Below are positions 10,081-17,563 of a stretch of 64,000 bases of DNA, one piece after another. A program made the translations under genes and the position numbers. The notes beneath the pieces are model-generated. The model was not told where the DNA came from. It saw only the letters and a list, made by a program, of their open reading frames with translations, and made no database searches. Position 1 is the stretch's first letter, and every line of letters starts with the position of its first letter. Source of the DNA: Exiguobacterium sp. Helios (GTDB lineage Bacteria; Bacillota; Bacilli; Exiguobacteriales; Exiguobacteriaceae); contig NZ_CP053557.1 in assembly GCF_014524545.1 (NCBI RefSeq), positions 2,133,501 through 2,197,500 on the forward strand, written 5' to 3'.

Positions 10081-10833
10081 CTAAAGTCGGTCGAGGACCG
10101 GTTTAAATGTCTTCCGGTGAATCGGCGTCACACCTACACGGTCGAGTGCCTGTAAGTGTTGTGCCGTCCCGTATCCGGCATGTTGGTCAAAGCCATATTC
10201 CGGGTAGATCATGGCGTATTGTTCCATCATCGTATCCCGTGTTTCTTTCGCGACGACACTTGCTGCTGCAATCGAGATGCTCCGGGCATCCCCTTTGATC
10301 AAGGATTCCTGTGGGAGATCGACATCAAGCGTCATCGCGTCCACTAACAGGGCATCCGGCGTCAATTGAGCGACAGCCTGCTGCATAGCCTGTTTAGAGG
10401 CCTGGTAAATGTTGATCCGGTCAATTTCTTCCGGTTCGACGATACCGATTGCGACTTCTGCGACTTCCTGAATATGCTCATATGCAGCAAGTCGTTGTTT
10501 TTTCGACATCTGTTTTGAATCTGTCAGCCCGGGATGATAAAAATCCACTGGTAAAATAACAGCTGCTGCGACGACCGGACCCGCAAGCGGTCCCCGACCG
10601 ACCTCATCCACTCCAGCAATACGCTGGTGACCTTGCGCGCGGTACTGGTCTTCAAAACACGATCGTTCTTGAAACTGAAGTCGTTGTTGCTCTTCGTTTA
10701 ACAACCGGCGTTCTGCTTGTTTCAGGGCAGCGACGACTCCTTTTCGGGTATCTTGTGCGAATTCGATTTTTACTTGTTCAAATTCTCCCTGTGAGACGAT
10801 TGCTAATCGTGCTTTGATTTCAGTAATGTTCAT
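10081..10833 (-). CDS. rnhB: Ribonuclease HII
   Basis: Removes ribonucleotides from DNA and RNA from hybrids, with Mn2+. 250 aa. Catalytic acidic residues are visible in IAGVDEVGRGPLAGP (Asp, Glu), TDSKQ and LLVDAMTLD. The first 70 residues form the N-terminal helical domain typical of Gram-positive RNase HII. The start is ATG 10833 with AAAGGAG; the ORF extends upstream only into the terminator hairpin. It is separated from rbgA by that hairpin. Confidence 0.97.
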   Translation of the reverse strand: MNITEIKARLAIVSQGEFEQVKIEFAQDTRKGVVAALKQAERRLLNEEQQRLQFQERSCFEDQYRAQGHQRIAGVDEVGRGPLAGPVVAAAVILPVDFYHPGLTDSKQMSKKQRLAAYEHIQEVAEVAIGIVEPEEIDRINIYQASKQAMQQAVAQLTPDALLVDAMTLDVDLPQESLIKGDARSISIAAASVVAKETRDTMMEQYAMIYPEYGFDQHAGYGTAQHLQALDRVGVTPIHRKTFKPVLDRL

Positions 10834-10850
10834 GATTTGACTCCTTTTCG

Positions 10851-10886
10851 AAAAAAGCTTGGATTTCTCATCTCGAGAAGTCCAAG
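10851..10886 (-). terminator. Terminator or attenuator between rbgA and rnhB
   Basis: CTTGGA-T-TTCTC (10858-10869) pairs with GAGAA-G-TCCAAG (10875-10886) with one wobble, followed on the minus strand by six T (10851-10856). It lies after the rbgA stop and immediately before the rnhB ribosome site. Confidence 0.8.
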
Positions 10887-10892
10887 CCTGTC

Positions 10893-11759
10893 TTATTCTG
10901 TAACAGTCGCCCACTCTTCGACGGTCTCGAGCGTAACCCGACCAATTTTCTCCGTTCGGAGCTCGTGAAGTAACATTTCACTTGTCCGCTCAAAGTCGAC
11001 ATAGCCGCCGGTTACGAAACCACGGTTTTTTCCGATGGCTTCTAATACATCAACAGCTTCTCCCGTGATTTCCTTGAGACGATAACGCAGTTTTAATTGT
11101 TCCGGATAACGAGTCATCAACTCACGGATTGCAAACAAGGCAATATCATCAATATTCAGGATATCATCCTTAATGGCGCCCGTTGCCGCTAACCGGTAGC
11201 CGACAAGCTGGTCATCAAACTTCGGCCAGAGAATTCCCGGTGTATCAAGCAGTTCCATCTCACCCGTCTTCATTTTGATCCATTGTTGACGTTTCGTCAC
11301 ACCTGGACGGTCGCCTGTAATCGCGATGTTCCGTCCAGCCAACCGATTGATCAACGTTGATTTCCCGACGTTCGGAATTCCGATGATCAAAGCTCGAATC
11401 GCACTTGGATTCCGCCCTTTATCCCGCATCCGGTCATGTTTGTCTTTCATCAGGCGTAAGGCACCTTCATGAATCTGTCCTAACCCTTTGTTATGCTTCG
11501 CATCGACTGCGATGACGTCGACACCATCCTTCCGCAGTGCCTGCATCCACTTTTCGGTCAGACGGGCATCAGCCATGTCTGATTTATTCAGGACGATCAG
11601 TCGCGGTTTTCCTGCTGTGATTTGTTCGACCATCGGATTACGGCTCGACATCGGTAACCGCGCATCCACCAATTCGATGACGACATCAATCAACTTTAAT
11701 TTTTCCGTGACTTCACGGCGTGCTTTCGCCATGTGTCCCGGGAACCATTGTATTGTCAT
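10893..11759 (-). CDS. rbgA: RbgA (YlqF), circularly permuted GTPase for 50S assembly
   Basis: Assembly GTPase that acts late in large-subunit maturation. 288 aa. Motif order is permuted: G4 (VLNKSDMAD) and G5 come before G1 ([13 protein letters not shown]) and G3 (LDTPGILWP). The C-terminal domain is RbgA-specific. The start is ATG 11759 with GAGGTGG; an in-frame GTG three codons earlier falls within the Shine-Dalgarno and is rejected. Upstream is a 164-nt gene-free interval with a candidate promoter, then the lepB terminator. Confidence 0.97.
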   Translation of the reverse strand: MTIQWFPGHMAKARREVTEKLKLIDVVIELVDARLPMSSRNPMVEQITAGKPRLIVLNKSDMADARLTEKWMQALRKDGVDVIAVDAKHNKGLGQIHEGALRLMKDKHDRMRDKGRNPSAIRALIIGIPNVGKSTLINRLAGRNIAITGDRPGVTKRQQWIKMKTGEMELLDTPGILWPKFDDQLVGYRLAATGAIKDDILNIDDIALFAIRELMTRYPEQLKLRYRLKEITGEAVDVLEAIGKNRGFVTGGYVDFERTSEMLLHELRTEKIGRVTLETVEEWATVTE

Positions 11760-11870
11760 TTCTTCCACCTCAAGTTTTCATAGTGCTTGGACTGCTAATA
11801 ATGAACGATTTATACATCGTGTCTCGTGTGACCGATCCACTGCCTGTTCGAGAGAAACGATCCATTCTCT

Positions 11871-11899
11871 AGTATACGCAACTTTTCGCCAGAAAAGAA
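11871..11899 (-). promoter_or_regulatory. Candidate rbgA promoter
   Basis: Minus-strand TTCTTT (11894-11899), 17-nt spacer, TATACT (11871-11876). The -35 is poor; the -10 is good and shares the 12-mer TGCGTATACTAG context with the lepB upstream region. Confidence 0.4.
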
Positions 11900-11916
11900 C
11901 CCTGTGCCGGTCCGAA

Positions 11917-11950
11917 CAAAAAAACGGAGTCCACATGCAGTGAACTCCGT
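11917..11950 (-). terminator. Terminator after lepB
   Basis: ACGGAGT (11924-11930) pairs with ACTCCGT (11944-11950); seven T follow on the minus strand (11917-11923). Confidence 0.85.
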
Positions 11951-11973
11951 TTCTTAATTACTTGCTGAAATCA

Positions 11974-12522
11974 TCAATTGACCGATCGAACATCATTAAA
12001 CGGATAAAAAACGAAGTTCGTCGTACCGACGATTTGGTCTTCGTCTACAAAACCGATGTCCCGGCTGTCTTTCGAGTTTTGACGATTATCTCCCATTACA
12101 AATACTTTTCCTTTGGGAACGGTCGTTTGTGCTGTTTTTTCTTCCAATGTAAAGTCTTCTGTTAACGGAACACCGTTCATCTGCGCCTTAAACTCGTTCA
12201 AATAAGGTTCCTCGACTTTTTTATCGTTGACGTATAACGTATCATCTTTGTAGTACATCGTATCACCTGGAACAGCAATCACACGTTTGATGTAATCCCG
12301 TGTTTCCGTTGCATGGAAGACGACGATGTCTCCCCGTTCCGGTTCATTGAAATAATAAGGAACCTTATTGACAATCATTCGGTCCGAATTGTGTAACGTC
12401 GGCATCATCGATTCGCCGTCTACAATGACCGGAACGAATAAAAACGTTCGGATGATGAACGCAATTACGAGCGCCACGACCAGCGCCTTGATCCAACTAA
12501 ATAACTCCTTCACGCGTTCCAC
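11974..12522 (-). CDS. lepB: Type I signal peptidase
   Basis: Membrane serine protease that removes signal peptides from exported proteins. 182 aa. An N-terminal transmembrane segment (about 11-31, WIKALVVALVIAFIIRTFLF) is followed by the catalytic Ser in DGESMMPTL and the catalytic Lys in RDYIKRVIAVPGD; box E is GKVFVMGDNRQNSKDSR. This is the short single-TM Gram-positive (SipS-type) form. It lies between rplS and rbgA, flanked by a terminator on each side, so it is likely monocistronic. Confidence 0.96.
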   Translation of the reverse strand: MERVKELFSWIKALVVALVIAFIIRTFLFVPVIVDGESMMPTLHNSDRMIVNKVPYYFNEPERGDIVVFHATETRDYIKRVIAVPGDTMYYKDDTLYVNDKKVEEPYLNEFKAQMNGVPLTEDFTLEEKTAQTTVPKGKVFVMGDNRQNSKDSRDIGFVDEDQIVGTTNFVFYPFNDVRSVN

Positions 12523-12570
12523 TCCTTCAACTCAATCTCTTGCCTAAACCTAGTATACGCATAAACGGTA

Positions 12571-12598
12571 AAAAAAAGAAGCTTGTCCGGAGACAAGC
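12571..12598 (-). terminator. Terminator after rplS
   Basis: Perfect stem GCTTGTC (12581-12587) / GACAAGC (12592-12598) with a 4-nt loop, then a T-rich run TTCTTTTTTT on the minus strand. Confidence 0.88.
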
Positions 12599-12613
12599 CA
12601 CTTTTTCACATGA

Positions 12614-12967
12614 TTAACGACGAATTTCTTTAATACGAGCCGCTTTACCGCGAAGGTTACGGAGGTAGTAAAGTTTCGCACGACGGACTTTACCGTAACG
12701 AACGACTTCGATTTGCGCAACACGTGGTGAGTGAAGCGGGAATGCACGCTCAACGCCAACTCCGTAAGAAATCTTACGAACTGTAAACGTTTCGCTGATG
12801 CCGCCACCGTGACGTTTGATGACTACGCCTTCGAAAAGCTGGATCCGCTCACGCGTACCCTCGACGACTTTAACGTGGACGCGGACTGTATCACCAGGAC
12901 GGAATGCAGGGACGTCTGACTTGATTTGTTCTTGTGTAATTTCACGGAACAATTGTTGTGTGTTCAT
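12614..12967 (-). CDS. rplS: 50S ribosomal protein bL19
   Basis: 117 aa protein at the 30S-50S interface. Typical sequence: [30 protein letters not shown]...[13 protein letters not shown] and a basic C-terminus. Preceded by a 112-nt structured leader rather than a close coupling to trmD, and followed by a strong terminator. Confidence 0.99.
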   Translation of the reverse strand: MNTQQLFREITQEQIKSDVPAFRPGDTVRVHVKVVEGTRERIQLFEGVVIKRHGGGISETFTVRKISYGVGVERAFPLHSPRVAQIEVVRYGKVRRAKLYYLRNLRGKAARIKEIRR

Positions 12968-12984
12968 GAATGATTTCTCCTTTT

Positions 12985-13062
12985 TTCACCAATGTTCGTA
13001 TCTTCATTTGCCCTTGGCATCCAACAGCGGAACATCGTTAATAGGTGGCTTTTGCCACATGT
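12985..13062 (-). ncRNA. Candidate bL19 (rplS) mRNA leader
   Basis: Between trmD and rplS the minus strand can fold into two elements. The first is a perfect GTGGC-AAAA-GCCAC hairpin (13045-13058). The second is a stem ATGTTC/GAACAT (13030-13035 with 12992-12997) that encloses TGCC-AA-GGGCA. B. subtilis is known to carry an L19 leader motif in the rplS 5' UTR; assignment here rests on position and structure, since I cannot run a covariance model. Confidence 0.5.
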
Positions 13063-13079
13063 TTTAACTTATCACAGTT

Positions 13080-13808
13080 TCAGTCGTTTGACAATCCTGA
13101 AATTGATTGCAAGTAACGACGGTCAGCCTCGGACAAATCGGCCTGTTCAAGTAAATCCGGTCGCCGTTCAAGCGTACGTTTCAATGCCTGTTCACGTCGC
13201 CATGTTTCGATCCGGGCATGATTGCCGGACAATAAGACATCCGGAACCACTAAACCCCGAAAGTCAGCCGGACGCGTATAATGCGGATACTCGAGCAATC
13301 CGGTCGAAAACGAGTCGTCTTCATGACTGGCTGATTTCCCAAGGACATCCGGTAACAGGCGTACGGTGGCGTCAATCATCGTCATCGCGGCAAGTTCCCC
13401 GCCCGTCAAAACAAAGTCACCGAGCGACACTTCGTCCGTCACGAGCTCATCATGGATCCGTTGGTCAAAGCCTTCGTAATGACCGCACAAAAAGACGAGC
13501 TCCGTTTCGGTTGACCATTCTTCCGCAAGACGCTGATCAAATCGCCGCCCCGTCGGTGTCAGAGCAATGATTCGCCGGTTGGCTTCTGGCAATGCCGCAA
13601 TCGCGTCAAACACCGGTTGGGGAGTCAATAACATTCCGGCTCCTCCACCGTATGGAGAATCATCGACGCGCCCATGACGATTCGTCGAATAGTCCCGGAA
13701 ATTGACATAGTTGAGTTCAATCCGCTTCTCCTCTTGCGCACGGGCGACAATTGAGTGATTGAGCGCCGTGAACATTTCCGGAAATAGCGTCAGGACCGTG
13801 ATGTTCAT
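13080..13808 (-). CDS. trmD: tRNA (guanine37-N1)-methyltransferase
   Basis: SAM-dependent SPOUT-class enzyme that methylates G37 and prevents +1 frameshifting. 242 aa. The deep trefoil-knot motifs are visible: [25 protein letters not shown] and the conserved C-terminal [21 protein letters not shown]. Its ATG overlaps the rimM stop by 4 nt. Part of the rpsP-rimM-trmD-rplS cluster. Confidence 0.98.
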   Translation of the reverse strand: MNITVLTLFPEMFTALNHSIVARAQEEKRIELNYVNFRDYSTNRHGRVDDSPYGGGAGMLLTPQPVFDAIAALPEANRRIIALTPTGRRFDQRLAEEWSTETELVFLCGHYEGFDQRIHDELVTDEVSLGDFVLTGGELAAMTMIDATVRLLPDVLGKSASHEDDSFSTGLLEYPHYTRPADFRGLVVPDVLLSGNHARIETWRREQALKRTLERRPDLLEQADLSEADRRYLQSISGLSND

Positions 13809-14314
13809 CCTTCGATCAAACCCGGTAACGGTGTGATTTGAATCCGTTTTGCTTCGACGTCGATTGAGGCGACGACTTGTTCGATATAGGGAATCAGAAC
13901 ATCTTTTTTACCAGGACGTTTGATTGTCCAAACGTCATTCGCTCCCGTTTCTAAAATATCAGAGACGACACCGATTTCGTTCTCACCGTCGAAGACCGTA
14001 CAGCCGATGATTTCATGATAATAAAATTCATGTTCTCCGAGCTCCTGTAAGGCTTCCGGCTGAACATACAACTTCGAGCCTTTATATTTCTCGACATCAT
14101 TGATGTGTTGCATTCCTTTGAACGTCACCATAATGAACTGTTTGTGTTTCCGGTAACTGCTGATCGTAAACGGTGTGTATGTTCCGTTTGATTCTAAAAA
14201 TACATCATTGCCGACTTTAAAGCGCTGTTCCGGAAAATCTGTGCTTGCCAGTAGTTTCAATTCGCCTTTCAAGCCGTGCGTGTTGGCGATTTTTGCGACT
14301 TCCAACCATTCCAT
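13805..14314 (-). CDS. rimM: 16S rRNA maturation factor RimM
   Basis: Assists assembly of the 30S head. 169 aa: an N-terminal RimM beta-barrel ([31 protein letters not shown]) and a C-terminal PRC-barrel ([32 protein letters not shown]). The start is ATG 14314 with AAGGA ten nt upstream; an in-frame GTG seven codons earlier overlaps the ribosome site and is less likely. The KH-domain gene khpA, which usually precedes rimM, is not present in the 89-nt gap to rpsP. Confidence 0.96.
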   Translation of the reverse strand: MEWLEVAKIANTHGLKGELKLLASTDFPEQRFKVGNDVFLESNGTYTPFTISSYRKHKQFIMVTFKGMQHINDVEKYKGSKLYVQPEALQELGEHEFYYHEIIGCTVFDGENEIGVVSDILETGANDVWTIKRPGKKDVLIPYIEQVVASIDVEAKRIQITPLPGLIEG

Positions 14315-14367
14315 CTGTTCCACTTCCTTATTCACAAGTCTTGTTTCCCGTTATTATTTTGCCATAC

Positions 14368-14396
14368 AAAAAGGAGGTAAGCTTTCGCTCACCTCC
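14368..14396 (-). terminator. Terminator or attenuator between rpsP and rimM
   Basis: Minus-strand GGAGGTGAGC-GAAA-GCTTACCTCC, a 10-bp stem with one G-T pair and a GNRA-type loop (14373-14396), followed by TTTTT (14368-14372). It should separate rpsP from rimM-trmD partially or fully. Confidence 0.8.
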
Positions 14397-14403
14397 AATC
14401 GTC

Positions 14404-14679
14404 TTACTTCGCGAGTTTCGCGTTGTGGAATTTCTCCATGATACCAGCTTTTGAGAAGAGGTTACGAACTGTGTCTGAAGGTTTAGCACCTTCAGCGAGC
14501 CATTTAAGAGCAAGCTCTTCGTTAAGTTTTACTTCTGCTTCTGGTTTAGCAACCGGGTTGTAGTATCCGATTTGCTCGATGAAACGGCCATCACGTGGTG
14601 CACGTGAGTCTGCTACTACCACACGGTAGAAAGGTGATTTGTTTGCGCCCATGCGCTTAAGACGAATTTTAACTGCCAT
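14404..14679 (-). CDS. rpsP: 30S ribosomal protein bS16
   Basis: 91 aa primary-assembly protein of the 30S subunit. The N-terminus [20 protein letters not shown] and the core [21 protein letters not shown] are diagnostic. The start ATG 14679 is behind GAGGGAC. It follows ffh after 93 nt, with its own candidate promoter. Confidence 0.99.
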   Translation of the reverse strand: MAVKIRLKRMGANKSPFYRVVVADSRAPRDGRFIEQIGYYNPVAKPEAEVKLNEELALKWLAEGAKPSDTVRNLFSKAGIMEKFHNAKLAK

Positions 14680-14738
14680 TCGTAAGTCCCTCCAGATAAT
14701 AAATAATTTTTTGGTTTAGTCAAATTGACAACTTCACT

Positions 14739-14767
14739 AGTATACAACGTTCCAGCAAAAGTGAAAA
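14739..14767 (-). promoter_or_regulatory. Candidate rpsP promoter
   Basis: Minus-strand TTTTCA (14762-14767), 17-nt spacer, TATACT (14739-14744). The -10 is good and the -35 weak. Confidence 0.42.
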
Positions 14768-14772
14768 GACTT

Positions 14773-16125
14773 TTAGAAGAATGGGAGGCCAAAGCCGCCT
14801 TTCTTTTTCCCTTTGCCCATTTGGCCGGAGAATTGTTTCATCATCTTCCGCATGTCTTCAAATTGCTTGATCAATCGGTTCACTTCTTGAATGCTACGAC
14901 CACTGCCGCGCGCAATCCGTTTCCGACGACTCGCATTGAGAATTTCCGGTTCAGTCCGCTCTCGTTTTGTCATCGATTGAATAATCGCTTCGACATAAAC
15001 AAGTTGCTTCTCATCGATTTGGGCATTTTTCAGACCCTTCATCTTTCCTTTACCGGCACCCGGAATCATTCCTAACAACTCATCCAAAGGACCCATCTGT
15101 TTCACTTGCTGTAACTGCTCGATGAAATCGTCAAACGTGAACGATGCATCGCGCATTTTGCCTTCGAGCTCTTTGGCGCGTGTCGCGTCCATTTGAGACT
15201 CCGCTTTTTCAATCAGCGTCAGCATATCTCCCATGCCGAGAATCCGTGACGCCATCCGCTCCGGATAGAATGGCTCGATTGCGTCCAGCTTCTCTCCAAG
15301 ACCGACGAACTTAATCGGTGCTCCGGTGACTGCCTTGATGGAGAGTGCTGCTCCGCCTCGAGTATCCCCGTCGAGCTTCGTCAAGATGACACCTGTCACA
15401 CCGAGCTTTTCATTAAAGCTTTCGGCGACATTGACGGCATCCTGACCCGTCATCGAATCGACGACAAGGAAGATTTCATTCGGTTTGGCGATTTCTTTCA
15501 CATCAACCAGTTCCTGCATGAGGTCCTCGTCGATATGTAAGCGTCCCGCCGTATCGATCAACACGATATCGTGGTGATGCTCTTTTGCATAGTCGAGGGC
15601 ATTAGTGACAATCTCTTGTGGACTGACCTGATCTCCCATTGAGAAAACAGGCAGTTCGAGTTGTTTTCCTAATGTCTCGAGCTGTTTGATCGCAGCCGGT
15701 CGGTAAATATCCGCTGCAACGAGCAGTGGACTGCGATTTTGTTTCTTCCGTAAATGATTCGCAAGTTTTCCAACTGTCGTCGTCTTACCTGCCCCTTGCA
15801 AACCGGTCATCATGATGACGGTTGGCGGACGGTTCGATAACGTCAATGGAGAAACTTCTGACCCCATCAGTTTCGTCAATTCGTCATGGACGATTTTGAC
15901 GACTTGCTGACCTGGCGTGAGAGACGTCATGACATCTTGCCCGACTGCACGTTCTTTCACATCATTTACGAATTGTTTGACGACTTTGAAGTTGACGTCA
16001 GCTTCTAATAACGCAAGGCGAACCTCACGCATCATTTCTTTTACGTCCGCTTCAGAAATCTTACCTTTACCCCGCATTTTAGCGAGACTGGCTTGAAGCC
16101 GTTCCGATAATCCTTCGAATGCCAT
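14773..16125 (-). CDS. ffh: Signal recognition particle GTPase Ffh
   Basis: Binds signal sequences with 4.5S/scRNA and docks with FtsY. 450 aa. N domain (1-95), G domain with Walker A GLQGAGKTTT (about 108-117), DTAGRLHID and TKLDGDTRGG, then a methionine-rich M domain (about 300-450) with the SRP-RNA motif RRKRIARGSGRS. Tail GKKKGGFGLPFF. It lies 11 nt after ylxM, so the two are co-transcribed. Confidence 0.99.
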   Translation of the reverse strand: MAFEGLSERLQASLAKMRGKGKISEADVKEMMREVRLALLEADVNFKVVKQFVNDVKERAVGQDVMTSLTPGQQVVKIVHDELTKLMGSEVSPLTLSNRPPTVIMMTGLQGAGKTTTVGKLANHLRKKQNRSPLLVAADIYRPAAIKQLETLGKQLELPVFSMGDQVSPQEIVTNALDYAKEHHHDIVLIDTAGRLHIDEDLMQELVDVKEIAKPNEIFLVVDSMTGQDAVNVAESFNEKLGVTGVILTKLDGDTRGGAALSIKAVTGAPIKFVGLGEKLDAIEPFYPERMASRILGMGDMLTLIEKAESQMDATRAKELEGKMRDASFTFDDFIEQLQQVKQMGPLDELLGMIPGAGKGKMKGLKNAQIDEKQLVYVEAIIQSMTKRERTEPEILNASRRKRIARGSGRSIQEVNRLIKQFEDMRKMMKQFSGQMGKGKKKGGFGLPFF

Positions 16126-16136
16126 GAAATTGCCCC

Positions 16137-16457
16137 CTACTCTAATTGCTCGAGTGCCATAATGGTCACGTGAGCTTCGCTCGGAAGGTCTAGTTGCTTC
16201 AACTGATCAAGAAGTATCTTTCGCTGTTCATACTTTGCGAACAAACTCAGTCGTTCTTCATATTGTTCAAGCATCGCTTCCGTACGTTTTATGTTGTCGT
16301 AGACTGCTTGTCGGCTGACTTCAAACTCATCGGCGATTTCACCTAACGAAAAGTCATCTAAGTAATAGAGTGACATATAATTCCGTTGTTTCGGCGTCAA
16401 AAGCTCCTGATAAAAGTCAATCAGATAATTCATCCGGTTCGTCTTATCAAGTGTCAT
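16137..16457 (-). CDS. ylxM: YlxM, helix-turn-helix SRP-associated protein
   Basis: 106 aa. Sigma-70 region 4-like HTH ([29 protein letters not shown], about 38-66) and a charged C-terminal helix. YlxM is widely encoded next to ffh and has been linked to SRP GTPase control; the molecular role here is inferred from synteny. The start ATG 16457 is behind GGAGGT. It is the first gene of a transcript with a strong promoter. Confidence 0.96.
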   Translation of the reverse strand: MTLDKTNRMNYLIDFYQELLTPKQRNYMSLYYLDDFSLGEIADEFEVSRQAVYDNIKRTEAMLEQYEERLSLFAKYEQRKILLDQLKQLDLPSEAHVTIMALEQLE

Positions 16458-16502
16458 TCGAACACCTCCGCGGTTGTTAAGTGAAATTCCTTTACAGATA
16501 GT

Positions 16503-16531
16503 ATAGTACAGCCCTCACAGTGTGTTGTCAA
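16503..16531 (-). promoter_or_regulatory. Promoter of ylxM-ffh
   Basis: Minus-strand consensus TTGACA (16526-16531), 17-nt spacer, TACTAT (16503-16508), preceded by the A-rich tract AAAGAAAAAAAC that looks like an UP element. The same 17-base UP/-35 stretch occurs at the yloU promoter. Confidence 0.7.
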
Positions 16532-16558
16532 GTTTTTTTCTTTACAAGGAAATCGTGG

Positions 16559-17563
16559 TCAGTCCTCTTCTCGGACTTCTTCGACCGTTTCTTTTTCTTC
16601 AAAGACATCTCCAAATAATCCATATACGAATTGTTCAGCATCGAACGGTTGTAAGTCATCAATTTTTTCACCGAGACCAACGAATTTCACCGGCAAATCC
16701 AACTCGTTCTTAATCGCAAGGACGATTCCGCCTTTCGCTGTTCCGTCGAGCTTCGTCAAAACGATCCCGCTGACATCCGTCGCTTGTTTAAAGGCTTTTG
16801 CTTGAACCATCGCATTTTGACCGGTCGTCGCGTCAAGCGCAAGCAATACTTCATGCGGCGCCCCCGGAATTTCCCGTTCGATGACACGTTTTACTTTTTC
16901 GAGTTCATTCATTAAATTGACTTTGTTTTGCAGTCGACCGGCAGTATCGCAAATCAGGACGTCGACTTTTCGTGCTTTAGCGGCTTGAACCGCATCATAG
17001 ATGACTGCCGCCGGGTCCGACCCTTCACCTTGACGAATGACAGGCACACCGGAACGTTCACCCCAGACTTGTAGTTGATCGATGGCACCGGCCCGGAACG
17101 TATCTCCGGCTGCGAGCATGACCGTTTTGCCTTCGTTTTTCAGACGGTTCGCCAGTTTACCGATCGTCGTTGTTTTCCCGACGCCGTTGACACCGACAAA
17201 TAAGATGACATTGAGTTCGTGACTGAGATCCAGTTCCGACTCTTCCTCTTCCACCAACATGCTCGCGACGACTTCGACCAGTACGTCACGCACTTCTTTT
17301 GTATCCTTGACGTTTTTACGTTTGACTTCAACTTTTAACTTTTCAACAAGATCCATCGTTGTCGTGACACCGACATCGGCCTGAATCAATACTTCTTCCA
17401 ACTCTTCGAAAAAATCTTCGTCGACTTCACGGAAACGGTAGACGAGATCGTTGACGGCATTCGCCAACCCGTCCCGTGTTTTCGTCAAGCCTTCTGTAAA
17501 CTTCGACGTCACTTCTTGCGTGGATGTCGTCAGACGATCTTTTAATTTTTTAAAGAAACTCAT
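16559..17563 (-). CDS. ftsY: SRP receptor FtsY
   Basis: Membrane-associated GTPase that receives Ffh-ribosome complexes. 334 aa. A short basic N-terminus without the long acidic A domain, NG domains with FVGVNGVGKTTTIGKLA (about 122-138), DTAGRLQNK and TKLDGTAKGG. The acidic tail is EEKETVEEVREED. The ATG overlaps the smc stop by 4 nt, which couples the two; the order smc-ftsY is conserved in Bacilli. Confidence 0.99.
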   Translation of the reverse strand: MSFFKKLKDRLTTSTQEVTSKFTEGLTKTRDGLANAVNDLVYRFREVDEDFFEELEEVLIQADVGVTTTMDLVEKLKVEVKRKNVKDTKEVRDVLVEVVASMLVEEEESELDLSHELNVILFVGVNGVGKTTTIGKLANRLKNEGKTVMLAAGDTFRAGAIDQLQVWGERSGVPVIRQGEGSDPAAVIYDAVQAAKARKVDVLICDTAGRLQNKVNLMNELEKVKRVIEREIPGAPHEVLLALDATTGQNAMVQAKAFKQATDVSGIVLTKLDGTAKGGIVLAIKNELDLPVKFVGLGEKIDDLQPFDAEQFVYGLFGDVFEEKETVEEVREED

